23,896 bases of DNA, taken from assembly GCA_051657905.1 (NCBI GenBank), contig JBOFLO010000017.1, forward strand, positions 1-23,896. The letters run 5' to 3'. The first letter of the stretch is position 1. Each line of letters begins with the position of its first letter. The position numbers and the translations under genes were made by a program. Source of the stretch: JBOFLO01 sp051657905. GTDB lineage: Bacteria; Patescibacteriota; Gracilibacteria; UBA1369. The notes below the pieces were generated by a model. The model ran no database searches. It saw only the letters and a list, made by a program, of their open reading frames with translations, and was not told the origin of the DNA. This document shows positions 1 to 10,000 of the stretch, in pieces.

Positions 1-455
1 TGGAAGAAGAACGCCGCTTAATGTACGTCGCCCTCACCCGCGCCAAAGACAAACTCTACTTACTCCACGCCAAAAGCCGCATGCTCTACGGCGAAGCCCA
101 AGCCAACCCTCCGTCCCAATTTTTGAAAGACATCCCTGAACATCTCTTAGATAAAGATGAAGTTCCAGTCCCAAGCTTCGGCGTCGGCATCCGCCCAATC
201 CCTCAAGAAGCCGGCTCATACAGCTTTTCCGCCTCCTCATCCGGCTCCGGTTGGCAATCTGCTTCCGCCACCCCAGCTCCGGCTAAATCCAACGGTCCCG
301 AATTCCAGGACGGCGACAAAGTTTTCCATCAATCTTTCGGCGAAGGCACTATTATTTCAGTAAAAGGTGGAGTCGCCACCATCTGCTTCAAAGCCAAAAA
401 ACACGGCATCAAAAAACTCGCCCTCTCCATCGCCCCATTAGAAAAAATCCTTTAA
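1..455 (+). CDS. UvrD/PcrA-type DNA helicase, C-terminal fragment (5' end outside window)
   Basis: This is the end of a superfamily 1A 3'-5' DNA helicase used in nucleotide excision repair and replication-fork maintenance. The frame is open from base 3 and reads EEERRLMYVALTRAKDKLYL, the family's motif VI, whose arginine contacts ATP. After a low-complexity Ser/Ala/Pro linker, the last ~50 residues (GDKVFHQSFGEGTIISV...) match the Tudor-like C-terminal domain of PcrA/UvrD, which binds RNA polymerase in Bacillus. The start and motifs I-V are missing because the window begins inside the gene. The TAA stop overlaps the stop of the convergent gene at 452. Family assignment is secure; uvrD versus pcrA naming cannot be decided from this piece. 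Confidence 0.93.
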   Translation, partial: EEERRLMYVALTRAKDKLYLLHAKSRMLYGEAQANPPSQFLKDIPEHLLDKDEVPVPSFGVGIRPIPQEAGSYSFSASSSGSGWQSASATPAPAKSNGPEFQDGDKVFHQSFGEGTIISVKGGVATICFKAKKHGIKKLALSIAPLEKIL

Positions 456-901
456 AACTTATCTGCTTTCGCCGCTTTCTCTTCACGCTCTCGTCTCTCC
501 TGATCATACTTACTATCAGGAATTTTAAAATATCTCTTAATACTTCGCTCAGTTCCATAAACAATATCGCATTGCAATTCTCTTGGTCTACGGCGACGAT
601 CGCGCCCCCCATCTTTCCGCGTCCCCACATCTTTTTCCACCGGTTCCTCTCTATTTTCATCCACCACTTTCCCCACCGGCTTCTGACAATTTTCCACCGG
701 AGTTCTAAAGTCAAAAGTAGTCGGTTTCATATCAATAACATTCTCGCAGGTACGGCAGTAAAAAATAATCCCCTTCGGAATTTCAATCGGCGGACTTGGC
801 GGACTATTACGCAAATTTTGGCGCATCTCCTGATATCTCGAAGCATTCCCATTATTATTTCTTCTGCGATTATTTCCTCCTCCAAAGCGCGGTCTATTCA
901 T
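452..901 (-). CDS. Small basic zinc-ribbon-like protein of unknown function
   Basis: A 149-residue protein with an Arg/Asn/Gly-rich N-terminus (residues 1-35, suggestive of nucleic-acid binding), a Pro-rich stretch, then IPKGIIFYCRTCENVIDMKP. The CxxC pair looks like the first half of a zinc ribbon. The expected second CxxC is not intact: single cysteines occur later (CQKP and the Cys in LQCDIVYG), separated by a charged insert rich in E, K, D and R, so metal binding is uncertain. The C-terminus is a charged helix ending in EEKAAKADKF. It lies 9 nt downstream of the membrane-protein gene on the same strand, so the two are probably cotranscribed. The ATG start has no Shine-Dalgarno sequence. 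The protein is not recognised beyond the ribbon-like motif. Confidence 0.7.
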   Translation of the reverse strand: MNRPRFGGGNNRRRNNNGNASRYQEMRQNLRNSPPSPPIEIPKGIIFYCRTCENVIDMKPTTFDFRTPVENCQKPVGKVVDENREEPVEKDVGTRKDGGRDRRRRPRELQCDIVYGTERSIKRYFKIPDSKYDQERREREEKAAKADKF

Positions 902-910
902 ATTTGATTA

Positions 911-2071
911 TTAGTTTTTCTTTCGTAGCATAGCATTGCGAAGCAAATCTCCTCCACTGGCAGCCACGCTTGGCGCTGCAGCCGGTCTGCTACTTGTCGC
1001 TCTTGCAGCAGTAGTAGCACGAGGTTTTGCCACTGCCATTTTAGCAGAGAAAACATTTTCTGCAGATTCTTTAGTACGCATTTTCTTTCTTTGCTCAGGA
1101 GTCATTGTATCTCTTTCCATCATTTTCTTTAAATGATCATATACCTGACTTCTTTCGTATTCAGTTTTATTGCGAGTAGAATTTTCCATTGCTGGACGAT
1201 AGTTTTCTACAATTTTATCATTGCTGGAAATAGGATTCGAAGTCGCTGCTTTTGGCTGACTATTCATGCTATTTAAGCCTGGTCTATTCACTTTAGAACC
1301 CAATTTTCTTTCTTTTTCCATCAGTCTGCGGAAATTATCCAAAGCTGCACTAGCTTGTTTCGGAGCTTCTACTGGCGCTTGCTCAACTGTCTCCACCACG
1401 GGTTCAACATATGCAGGCATTTCATTTTGAACAGGCACTGATTGAGCTACAACTTCTTTTGGAACATTAGTAACAACTTTTCTCACCACTTTAGCCACTT
1501 GATCATAAGTTTCCGCTCTTGAATCCTCCAAAACATCAGCAGGCGCTCCATCTTTTCTATAAGCCAAAAATCCACCGAGACAAGTCATCACAATCCCTAG
1601 TAAACAAACAATTACACCCGTTTCAGATTGCTTAGACAAAAGATTTAATCCGAATTGGGGATGAAAATAAATAAAATGCGCCGCCACCAAAAAATATAAA
1701 CTGGCTGACCCTATCCACAATTGAGTTTTCCCCAATTTCCAGCTGGCAAAAGGACGAATTTTAAAAGCCTTTGCACTAATCATTAAGGCATTTCCAACAC
1801 TTAAAATCAGCATAGTCACACCCAAAACCATTAACGGACCACTTAAGCCCGTAAAAGTATCTCCAGTTCTAAACACATCCACATCGCTATACCAATTCAA
1901 AAACAAACTACCAATAGTAATAAGAGAGCCAATAATCCCAATTTTTTCCTCTAAAGTGAATTTTTCCAGCTCAGCCCGTATTCTACCCGCAGTTTGCCCA
2001 GCTTTCTTGCCCATAGATCCCTTAAAGGTGTTTTCTAAAAATCCTCTAGAGTTTTTCTGATTATTTGTCAT
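911..2071 (-). CDS. Four-TM membrane protein with long disordered cytoplasmic tail
   Basis: A 386-residue protein. After a basic N-terminus there are four hydrophobic segments, roughly residues 43-62 (IGIIGSLITIGSLFLNWYS), 75-98 (LMVLGVTMLILSVGNALMIS), 116-135 (LWIGSASLYFLVAAHFIYF) and 150-168 (VIVCLLGIVMTCLGGFLAY). The remaining ~215 residues are hydrophilic, rich in E, K, A, P and S, with a charged probable helix (ERSQVYDHLKKMMERDTMT) and an Ala/Arg/Ser-rich end. By the positive-inside rule the tail should be cytoplasmic. It is first in a two-gene unit with the small zinc-ribbon-like gene. It is divergent from the glycosyltransferase, with a palindrome between them. No catalytic motif is visible and no function is assigned. 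Confidence 0.75.
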   Translation of the reverse strand: MTNNQKNSRGFLENTFKGSMGKKAGQTAGRIRAELEKFTLEEKIGIIGSLITIGSLFLNWYSDVDVFRTGDTFTGLSGPLMVLGVTMLILSVGNALMISAKAFKIRPFASWKLGKTQLWIGSASLYFLVAAHFIYFHPQFGLNLLSKQSETGVIVCLLGIVMTCLGGFLAYRKDGAPADVLEDSRAETYDQVAKVVRKVVTNVPKEVVAQSVPVQNEMPAYVEPVVETVEQAPVEAPKQASAALDNFRRLMEKERKLGSKVNRPGLNSMNSQPKAATSNPISSNDKIVENYRPAMENSTRNKTEYERSQVYDHLKKMMERDTMTPEQRKKMRTKESAENVFSAKMAVAKPRATTAARATSSRPAAAPSVAASGGDLLRNAMLRKKN

Positions 2072-2142
2072 GTTTCAAAGTAAATTTTGCCCTTTCTGAG
2101 GCTACGCCGCCCCAGATCAGAGTCGATGATACCGATTGCTAG

Positions 2143-2164
2143 TGACAAAATCAATAATTTGTCA
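2143..2164. promoter_or_regulatory. Perfect inverted repeat between divergent genes (operator candidate)
   Basis: TGACAAA at 2143-2149 and TTTGTCA at 2158-2164 form a perfect 7-bp inverted repeat with an 8-bp spacer. It lies in the 153-bp gap between the divergent membrane-protein and glycosyltransferase genes. TTGTCA at the outer edge on each strand also resembles a -35 hexamer, but I see no good -10 at the right spacing on either strand. The placement suits a regulator site acting on both genes. This is inference from position and symmetry only. Confidence 0.35.
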
Positions 2165-2224
2165 TAAAATACCGCTGCTCCCGAATTCCTTTTTATCTAA
2201 AATCAGTTAAAAGTAAGCCTATAT

Positions 2225-3334
2225 ATGCAAATTGCAATTGATGTCCGCGATGCCGATGGTGAGCGTACCGGTAAAGGATTTTACGCTTACGGATTAATTT
2301 CCGAAATTCTCAGCGCCGATCAGGAAAATCAGTATATTCTCTATTCTGACAAAGAAAAATCACCTTTTAAGGAATTACCGAATGTCACCTTTAAACACCT
2401 GCCTTTTCAAGGCCTTAAATGGCATTTGGAAGCTTTAAAAGATCTCAAAAAAACTCGCCCCGATCTTTATTTCGCGCCAACCAGCTTCATTATCCCGGCT
2501 CTCGCCCCCCGCTGGCTCCGCACCATCATCACAGTTCACGATCTGGTTTCTTTCCTTTTCCCAACCAATCACTCCCGCAAAGCTGTTTTTGTTGAACGCC
2601 TCACTTTAAAAAAAGCTCTCAGCAAAGTTTCCAAAGTTTTCGTAGTTTCCGAAAATACTCAAAATGATTTAGTAAAAGTTTTTAAATTTCCTAAATCGAC
2701 AATTTTAGAGGTCCCTTGCGCTCCGCATGACCGCTACAAAAACCCGGTTTCCGATCAAGACTTACAAAAAATCCGCGAAAAATTCAAATTACCGGAAAAA
2801 TTTATTTTCGCTGTTGGAACTTTGGAACCACGCAAAAATTTTGTCACTTTGGTCAAAGCCTTCGCTAATGTTAAGCGCAAATTCCCCGATTACAAATTAG
2901 TGATCGCTGGCAAGCAAGGTTGGAAATATCAGGATATTTACCGCGCTATCAAAGAATTCAAATTAACCGAAGATGTTATTCTCCCCGGTTATTTAAAAGA
3001 AGATGAATTACAAATCATGTATCATCTGGCCAGCGTTTTTGTTTTCCCTTCACTCTATGAAGGCTTTGGAATTCCTCCTTTGGAAGCCATGGCCTGCGGT
3101 TGTCCAGTAGTGGCCAGTAATGCCGCTTCTTTACCGGAGGTGATCGGCGATGGGGGATTGTTGGTTGATCCGCGCAGTTCTGTTAAACTTGCTGAAGCTA
3201 TTATCGATCTGATTGAAAATCCACAGGTGCGTAGCCTGTTGATTGAGCGCGGTTACAAACGTTCTTTATACTTCACTTGGCAAGAATCCGCCCGCTTGGC
3301 TTTAGCAGCCTTTAAAGAGTTGAAAAGAGATTAA
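2225..3334 (+). CDS. Glycosyltransferase, GT4 family (GT-B fold)
   Basis: A 369-residue cytoplasmic enzyme that should transfer a sugar from a nucleotide-sugar donor, probably in surface glycan synthesis. The N-terminal half carries an acceptor-side Rossmann domain (MQIAIDVRDADGERTGKGFY). The C-terminal half has the donor-binding features of GT4: the phosphate-contact region AVGTLEPRKNF near residue 198, and the E-x7-E motif at E279 and E287 (EGFGIPPLE), followed by MACGCPVVASNAASLPEV. The length is typical of the family. The ATG at 2225 fits the start of the fold; no Shine-Dalgarno precedes it. It converges on the lipid-kinase-like gene with overlapping stop codons. Donor and acceptor sugars cannot be read from the sequence. 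Confidence 0.92.
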   Translation: MQIAIDVRDADGERTGKGFYAYGLISEILSADQENQYILYSDKEKSPFKELPNVTFKHLPFQGLKWHLEALKDLKKTRPDLYFAPTSFIIPALAPRWLRTIITVHDLVSFLFPTNHSRKAVFVERLTLKKALSKVSKVFVVSENTQNDLVKVFKFPKSTILEVPCAPHDRYKNPVSDQDLQKIREKFKLPEKFIFAVGTLEPRKNFVTLVKAFANVKRKFPDYKLVIAGKQGWKYQDIYRAIKEFKLTEDVILPGYLKEDELQIMYHLASVFVFPSLYEGFGIPPLEAMACGCPVVASNAASLPEVIGDGGLLVDPRSSVKLAEAIIDLIENPQVRSLLIERGYKRSLYFTWQESARLALAAFKELKRD

Positions 3335-3999
3335 AACGGAAACCAAAGCAGTAATTGACTAACCAAAGGTCCTGGGAAGGTAGTTAATTGTACACTGAAA
3401 AAGTAAATTAATATCTGCCCAATAAACCCGGCCGCCAAAGGCACGGTCAAATTATCATCCAATTTCCCCGTAAACACTTCCACCAGTGAAGCTGTCACCG
3501 CCATCGGAATAAACACTTCCGGTTGTTCAGGCAATAATAAATAACCCACCAGCAAATTCGTACTCATACCGGCAATAGTCCCTTCCAAACTTTTCTTTCT
3601 ATAAATTTTCGTCTTCCCAAATTTAAGTCCCACCAAAGCCGACATCAAATCCCCAAACACCGTCAGCAGCAAAGCCAACAAAGCAATTTGATAATCAAAG
3701 GCCGCAAAACAAATTATCGTCGCCACAATAAAGAAAATATTGCCGGCCAAATTATCTTTCTCATGTCTGCGCAAAATATTAATTTCCTCCGGCAATTTCC
3801 ATTTATATTCCAATCTCACATACTCAATTTCCAGCAAAATAATCAGCAAAGCTGTTAATACCAATATCCCAAACTGCGGTCCATAATAATAACGAATTAT
3901 CGTATAAACCAACAGCACCGGCAATTCCAGTAAATGCACCATTTTGCGCAGCAATTCCTTGTAAATTCGCGGTTTTATTGATTGGGTTTTTTTGGCCAT
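3331..3999 (-). CDS. SEC59/DGK1/VTE5-like membrane enzyme (CTP-dependent polyprenol, phytol or diacylglycerol kinase family)
   Basis: A polytopic protein of about 222 residues with about six hydrophobic segments. Family hallmarks are the acidic/glycine stretch GDLMSALVGLKFGKTK, then KKSLEGTIAG, then DDNLTVPLAAG near the C-terminus. These resemble the CTP-dependent dolichol kinase, phytol kinase and DGK1 group, related to CDP-diglyceride synthetases. The reaction would be phosphorylation of a polyprenol or diacylglycerol in the membrane, which suits lipid-carrier supply or recycling beside a glycosyltransferase and a PBP. I chose the ATG at 3999; a TTG at 4002 is also possible. It begins 5 nt after the macroglobulin stop on the same strand, so the two are probably cotranscribed. 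Substrate is unknown. Confidence 0.75.
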   Translation of the reverse strand: MAKKTQSIKPRIYKELLRKMVHLLELPVLLVYTIIRYYYGPQFGILVLTALLIILLEIEYVRLEYKWKLPEEINILRRHEKDNLAGNIFFIVATIICFAAFDYQIALLALLLTVFGDLMSALVGLKFGKTKIYRKKSLEGTIAGMSTNLLVGYLLLPEQPEVFIPMAVTASLVEVFTGKLDDNLTVPLAAGFIGQILIYFFSVQLTTFPGPLVSQLLLWFPF

Positions 4000-4004
4000 C
4001 AAAT

Positions 4005-7000
4005 TTATTGAGTTACTTTAAATTCTTTCGCTTCGCTTCGTCCAAACACTTCCGGGAAATAAGTTTCTTGAGCTAGAGCAGGTAAGTCGGCGAATTCCCC
4101 CACACTGGTTGAACGCACAAAGTATTCTATTTCATACACCCCTTTTGGCAAGAAGTCAGCAAAATACATCATTCGATCATCGCGCACCTCACTATGTGAA
4201 AAATACCAATTCCCTTGCTTACATAAACCATTTTCACAAGTCGGCATTCCCCAATAATTTTCCTCCTCCATTTCATCCTGCAAAATCTGTTCACTGGTTT
4301 TCAAATTAAAATCCACCCCTTCCAGCCCCGCCGGCAAGAAATCCTCAATCATCACAAAGTGGCTATCCTGAGGCACAATCAAAGTCATTTTCGCTCTTAG
4401 GTTTTCCCCAACTTTAGCTTCAGCCAATGGATTTTTTTCTTCTTTATCATCCACCTGGAAATATTGTTGAGAAACCTGTAATCCCTGATCCATTGCTTTA
4501 ACCGCCTCCAAAGGCAAATAATATTCCATATTCAAATCAAAATACATTCTTCCTTCACCGCTCTTACTGGCCGAAATTTCATTATCCAAATTATCCCCCA
4601 ACAAATCACTCAACTTAATTTCCTTCTCCACAATTTCCAAAATATTTTCACTGCTGAATTTTTGATTCAAAACCTCCTGCCCATTAATTTTCACACTAGC
4701 CTCAAACGCTCCATTCAATTCACCTGTCTTCTCTAAATATTCAGTCAAAGCAATTAACACCACCGCAGTTTCCTGAGTCGAATTAAAATGCCCACCTTGT
4801 TTTTCCATCAACAAATGTTCAATCAATTTTGGAATCAAAGGATTATCTACATCCACTCTGTTCAACATTTGTAGAGCCAAACCGGTAGTACGATTATTGC
4901 TATCCAATAAGCCGTATTCCGGCATCTTCTCTTCAAAGCTCACTCCCCTCGGACTTTGAATCGCCATATTTTCCACATCTTTTTTCAACTGATCAATTTT
5001 GGCCGCCACCGCAGAGTCATCACCCGCTAAATTCTGCAAAGCCATCGCCAAATAAATTTTCCCGGCCAAATTTAAATTATCCTTTTTCTCATATAAATTA
5101 TTACTAAGCCCCAAATCCCCAGCTTCAATTTCACTTAATACATATAAAATGAATGCCCGTGAATTCGCCTTATAGGAAGCCGTTTGATTGTAAGCAACAT
5201 TCTCCCCTGTCTGTTCCAAAGAATTATTATTAATATATCCAAGCAAATATTTCTGCGCACTTTCTCTTACTGCTTTATCCACAGTAAATCCACCTTTTTC
5301 CGCCATCACCATCGCTTGCAAAGCATACGCAGTTACATAAGCATTTGGCTCAGACGCACTCCAAAAACCAAATCCACCATTAGCCTGCTGCGCCGCATAT
5401 AAATTCTGCAATCCACCTTCCACATTCTGTCTCAATTTTTCCGCATCAATCGCCGGAAATTTCCCACTATCCGCCAATTTCTTCACCGCCAAATTCGGTA
5501 ATAATGAAGAACTGATCTGCTCCACACAGCCATAAGGGAAAGTCACCAAATATTCCAATCCCTGATTCACCGAACCTGCCAAAGTCGCCGCCACAGAAAG
5601 TTTCAATACTCCCTGATTTTGATTCAATCCCTTCGGCAACCAAACATTTTCAATATGCTGATTTTGATCAGCAATTAAAGTTGCCGTCGAAACATTCGTT
5701 GGAAAACTAGCTGCCTTAATAGCTAAAGTTGTATCAACCCCATCCATTAATTCACTATCCTTAACTCTGGCTGACATCTTAATTACAGATTGCTCACCCT
5801 CTTTCACTTTAATTTTCCAAACAACATTTTTAGATTCTTCAGCATTAATTCTCACACTTTGTTTACTGGAAGAATTAATTTCTAAATTATCGGCCACCAG
5901 TTCAACTTCCACATCTCGATTCTCTCCACTGTAATTATGAACAATTGCCGAAATTTCCATTTCATCGCCGGTTGTTAGGAAGCGTGGCAACACAGGACGC
6001 ACTAGAACTTCTTTATTGACCGTAAAACTGATTTTATTACTACCAACCAAACTTTGTGCAGCTCCATTCCTATCGTCGCTTATACCCAAAGCCAGTACCT
6101 GCCAAGTAGTTAAATTATCCGGCAATTCAAATTCCACAAATCCATTTCCAGAAGCATCAGTCATCACAGTCCCTTCAAAATAAGCAGTATCCTTAAATAT
6201 TCCCCGCTGCCCATCATTTCCCCCACCCCCACCTTTCATCCCCGCTTCCACCTGAACATTCACACGTGATAAAGCCTTAGTCAAAGTATGCGCCAACTGC
6301 ACACCCAAATATCTCTTTCGATAAAACACATTCAATAAATCCGCAGTTACATTTTCAGTTAAACTCAAAACACTTTCATCCACCACCGCCACTGACAACT
6401 CAGCCGGCACCGCACGTTTATTAAAATCCGCAGTATTCAAAGTTAATTTAACCTTCTCGCGCGGTCCATACCCCGCCTTATCCGTCTTAATATCAATATT
6501 CAATTTCTTCCCTTCCGTATCAACCTGCAAAGTCGCATAACCAACCTTAAACGCCGCCACTTCACGCTGATCAATTTCTCCAGCCGGTGGTTCAATCAAC
6601 CCAGCTTCATAATCATGCCCTTTCAAAATCAATACTGACACAAACACATTCGGTAAATAATTTTCTTTGATCGGAATTTCAATTGTTTGAGAATTGGAAG
6701 AAATATCAATTATTCTGCTTTCCAAAACTCTATCTCTTTCCACAGTCAATAAAGCTTTTCCACCAGTGAAAGGGGATTTAATTAGAATCTTTGCCGTCTC
6801 CCCAGCTTTATATTCCATCTTATCCGCCACCAATTCAATACGATCATTATTTTCCACTCCCCAGTTAATAAAATCTCCGGAAGTTACATACAAACCAGTT
6901 GAACTCTTCACAGTATTCCCCCGCCCATCCCCAGCACTAACCTCCACCTTGTAAGCCCCGCCCTTCTTCATTTCAAACTCCACTTTCCCCAGTCCATCCG

Positions 7001-10000
7001 CCGCAGTTTGCACAGATTTTTTCTCTACCAAAACATCCTCATAAGAATTCTCATAATAATAAGCCGCATCGACATTTTTACGCTGAACAGTATTCCATTT
7101 TCTTTCAAACAAACTCGCTTCAACATTCACATTTCCTTTAATTGCTCCGGCAGTATCCACACTCAAAACTTCAATCTCCGCTTTTTCCCCAACTTGATAA
7201 ACATAATTATCATTTCTCACCCCCAAATAAATTTCCCCTCTATGCACAGGGAAACTAACTCTATTGGAAACGGATTGATTATTCGCATCAGTAACAGTCA
7301 CTTCCAAAGTATAAATCTGACTTAATTTTTTATCTTCCAAATTCAAAGGCAATTTAATAATCGCTTCTCCTTTAGCATCAGCCTTAATATCACCCTGTGA
7401 AATTAACTGATTCTGACTCACACAACCGTAATAACAGAAAAATCCTTCATCCGAAAAACTGAACCAGCTTCCCCCCAAAGTCCCATTCAATTTGCTAATT
7501 AAACTTTCCGGCAAAATGAAATAATAATCATTGCTCTTCAAAGTCCATTTCAATTGAGCATCCGGCATCGGCGCCCCAAAGAAATATCCAGAAACCACTT
7601 TAACTTCAGCATTCTCACCATTAATATATTCTTCTTTATCCGCAGTTAAATCCAATTTATATTCCGGTTTTCGATATTCCAAAACCTTAAACGATTGATA
7701 GAAACTATTCGCCCATTCCGGCCCCTTCGCATCAACCAATTTTGCCGTAATATTAAAACTTCCACTTCCACTCGCCCCCAATTGCAATTTTCCATCAAAA
7801 GTTCCATTGGCACTCAAATCAATATCCTTGTCCAAAAGCGTATTCCCCTGGCCATCAGTAGCCATCACATTTACTTTTTTAACATCAGGTAAATTGAAAA
7901 TATTCGCGTCTCCGGTTTCCAATCCATCCTTAGTTTTTCTAATAATTCCTTTAAAATAAACCTCCTGCCCCGGACGATAAATCGGTCTGTCTGTATAAAC
8001 ATAACCAAAATATTTCGGCGCAAACATTTCACTTTCAATATTAAAATTCCAAGGCGCAATCCCTTCCGACCAAGTACTGTGAGAAAATGCCAAATCGCTA
8101 TTTCTCTCCCCAATCACAGTAAATTCACGATAGTAATCATTGCCTGTAACCTCCGGCAAACTAATTTTCAACAAACCATTTTCATCCGTCACTCCACTCA
8201 ATTGTATTTTTCGAGTTTGATCATAAGCTCTAACTTGCATGCCACTCAACGGCTCTCCTTTAGCCAAATCAGTAGCCCAAATCATCATCTCTTTCTCCGC
8301 CAATTTCACTGCCAAAGCACTATCACTCACCACAAAAGCCTGTTTAATCATAGCTCTGCTACCCTCTCTATTCAGCCATTCCGGACTATCAATTTGTAAT
8401 AAATAAAACCCGGGAGTTAAATCGCCATAAGTTTTATCCAAATCAATTTGGCTGTATCCATTTTCATTAAATTTCAATTCAATTTTCTGCGTAGCCTTTT
8501 GCCAGCTTCCATCAGCATTCGGCAATCTTCGATAATCCACATATCCATTTTCATAAAGCGTATCAAATTCCGCCTGAGAAAGTTTTTTCAAAGCTAAATC
8601 TGCATTAAAAACATTGGCCGATTTCAAATAAAATAAAGCCGTCTGCCCGCCATCCAACACCGTCAAATCACCCGTAGTTTCCAATTGCAAATTCGCCGGC
8701 AAAGCTGGATTTTCAAATTCAAATTGATAATCTTCCTTCAATTCATTGCCAAAAATATCCTTACCCCCAGCCTTCAAAACCACTTTATACTTAGTCGAAG
8801 GTAAATATGGATAATCAATACTAAAACTACTTTCCGAAGTTAAATTGAGATTCATTTTCGCCTCCTTATCTTCACTCACCGGCTCAATCACAATTTTCCC
8901 ACCCATACTTCTCAAATTCACCGGATTACTAAATTCCAAAATCGGCATATCATAAAAATCCACACCTTCATTCACCGGATTCTGTTGTCCCGTAACTTTA
9001 AATTCCCCCACTGTTTCAAAAGTAAAACCTTGTTCAGCCAAAGATCCTAAATTCCCCTTCACCCCAAGCAAATCAGACCCTACAACTATGTTATATTTCT
9101 TCCCACTTTCCAATTTAGGAATCAAAATCAAACTTTTTTCCAACTCTTTTTGATCCGGAATTTCTTCATCCAAAGTCGCCGAAATTTTCAAATCCTCACC
9201 AATTTCCTCCAACTCATTTTGCAACTCCTCCAAACTATTCATCTCCACTCTTTCCTCCTGCCATTCAATTATTTTCTTAAAATCATTGTTGTTGAAATAT
9301 CGAATTTCATATGGAATTTCAGTGCCTGCTCCCGCCGCATCCACATGCGTAATTTTGATTTTCTCTTTGGCCGAAGCTAAGTCAATTTTCTGATTAAACT
9401 GTAATTTAATCGCATTATCCTGACTGTAAAACGACTCGCCTAATTCCGATAATAAAAGTTCCACCTTCGGTTTGGCCGTTTCAAATTCACTAATATATTC
9501 CTTTTCAGTTGAGCCTCCATCTATAGAAGTCACCCCCGCTGGAATAGTCACTTTATATTTAGTAGCTGGGTCCAAAGCATCCGGTTTAAATTGCACTGCC
9601 GTACTGCCAAGCCATTTAAATTCCCCACTCACGGCCGGTTCAATTTTAAATTCTGGAAATTGCTTAGCCGCCTCTTCAATAGTTGTAAATTGCACCATCG
9701 GCCGGTCAAACATCATCGTAATTTTGCTATCCAAACCAATTTCCGTAGACCCGTTATTTGGCGTAAAGAAAGCTACTTCCGGACTTTCCACCACCACAAA
9801 ATTTTCTCTATATTCCCCGCCCAAATTCTTCTGAATCAAACTCTTCGCCTCCCTACTCACACTAACTTCAAATCTCTCCCCAACCTGCAATTCCCTAGCC
9901 GGCAAAAAGTTCAAAGTATTGCCCTGCCATTCAAATTTACCCTCCAAAGCCGGCTCAATTTTAAAAGCTCCCTCCACCGACTTCTGATCCATAAATTGAT

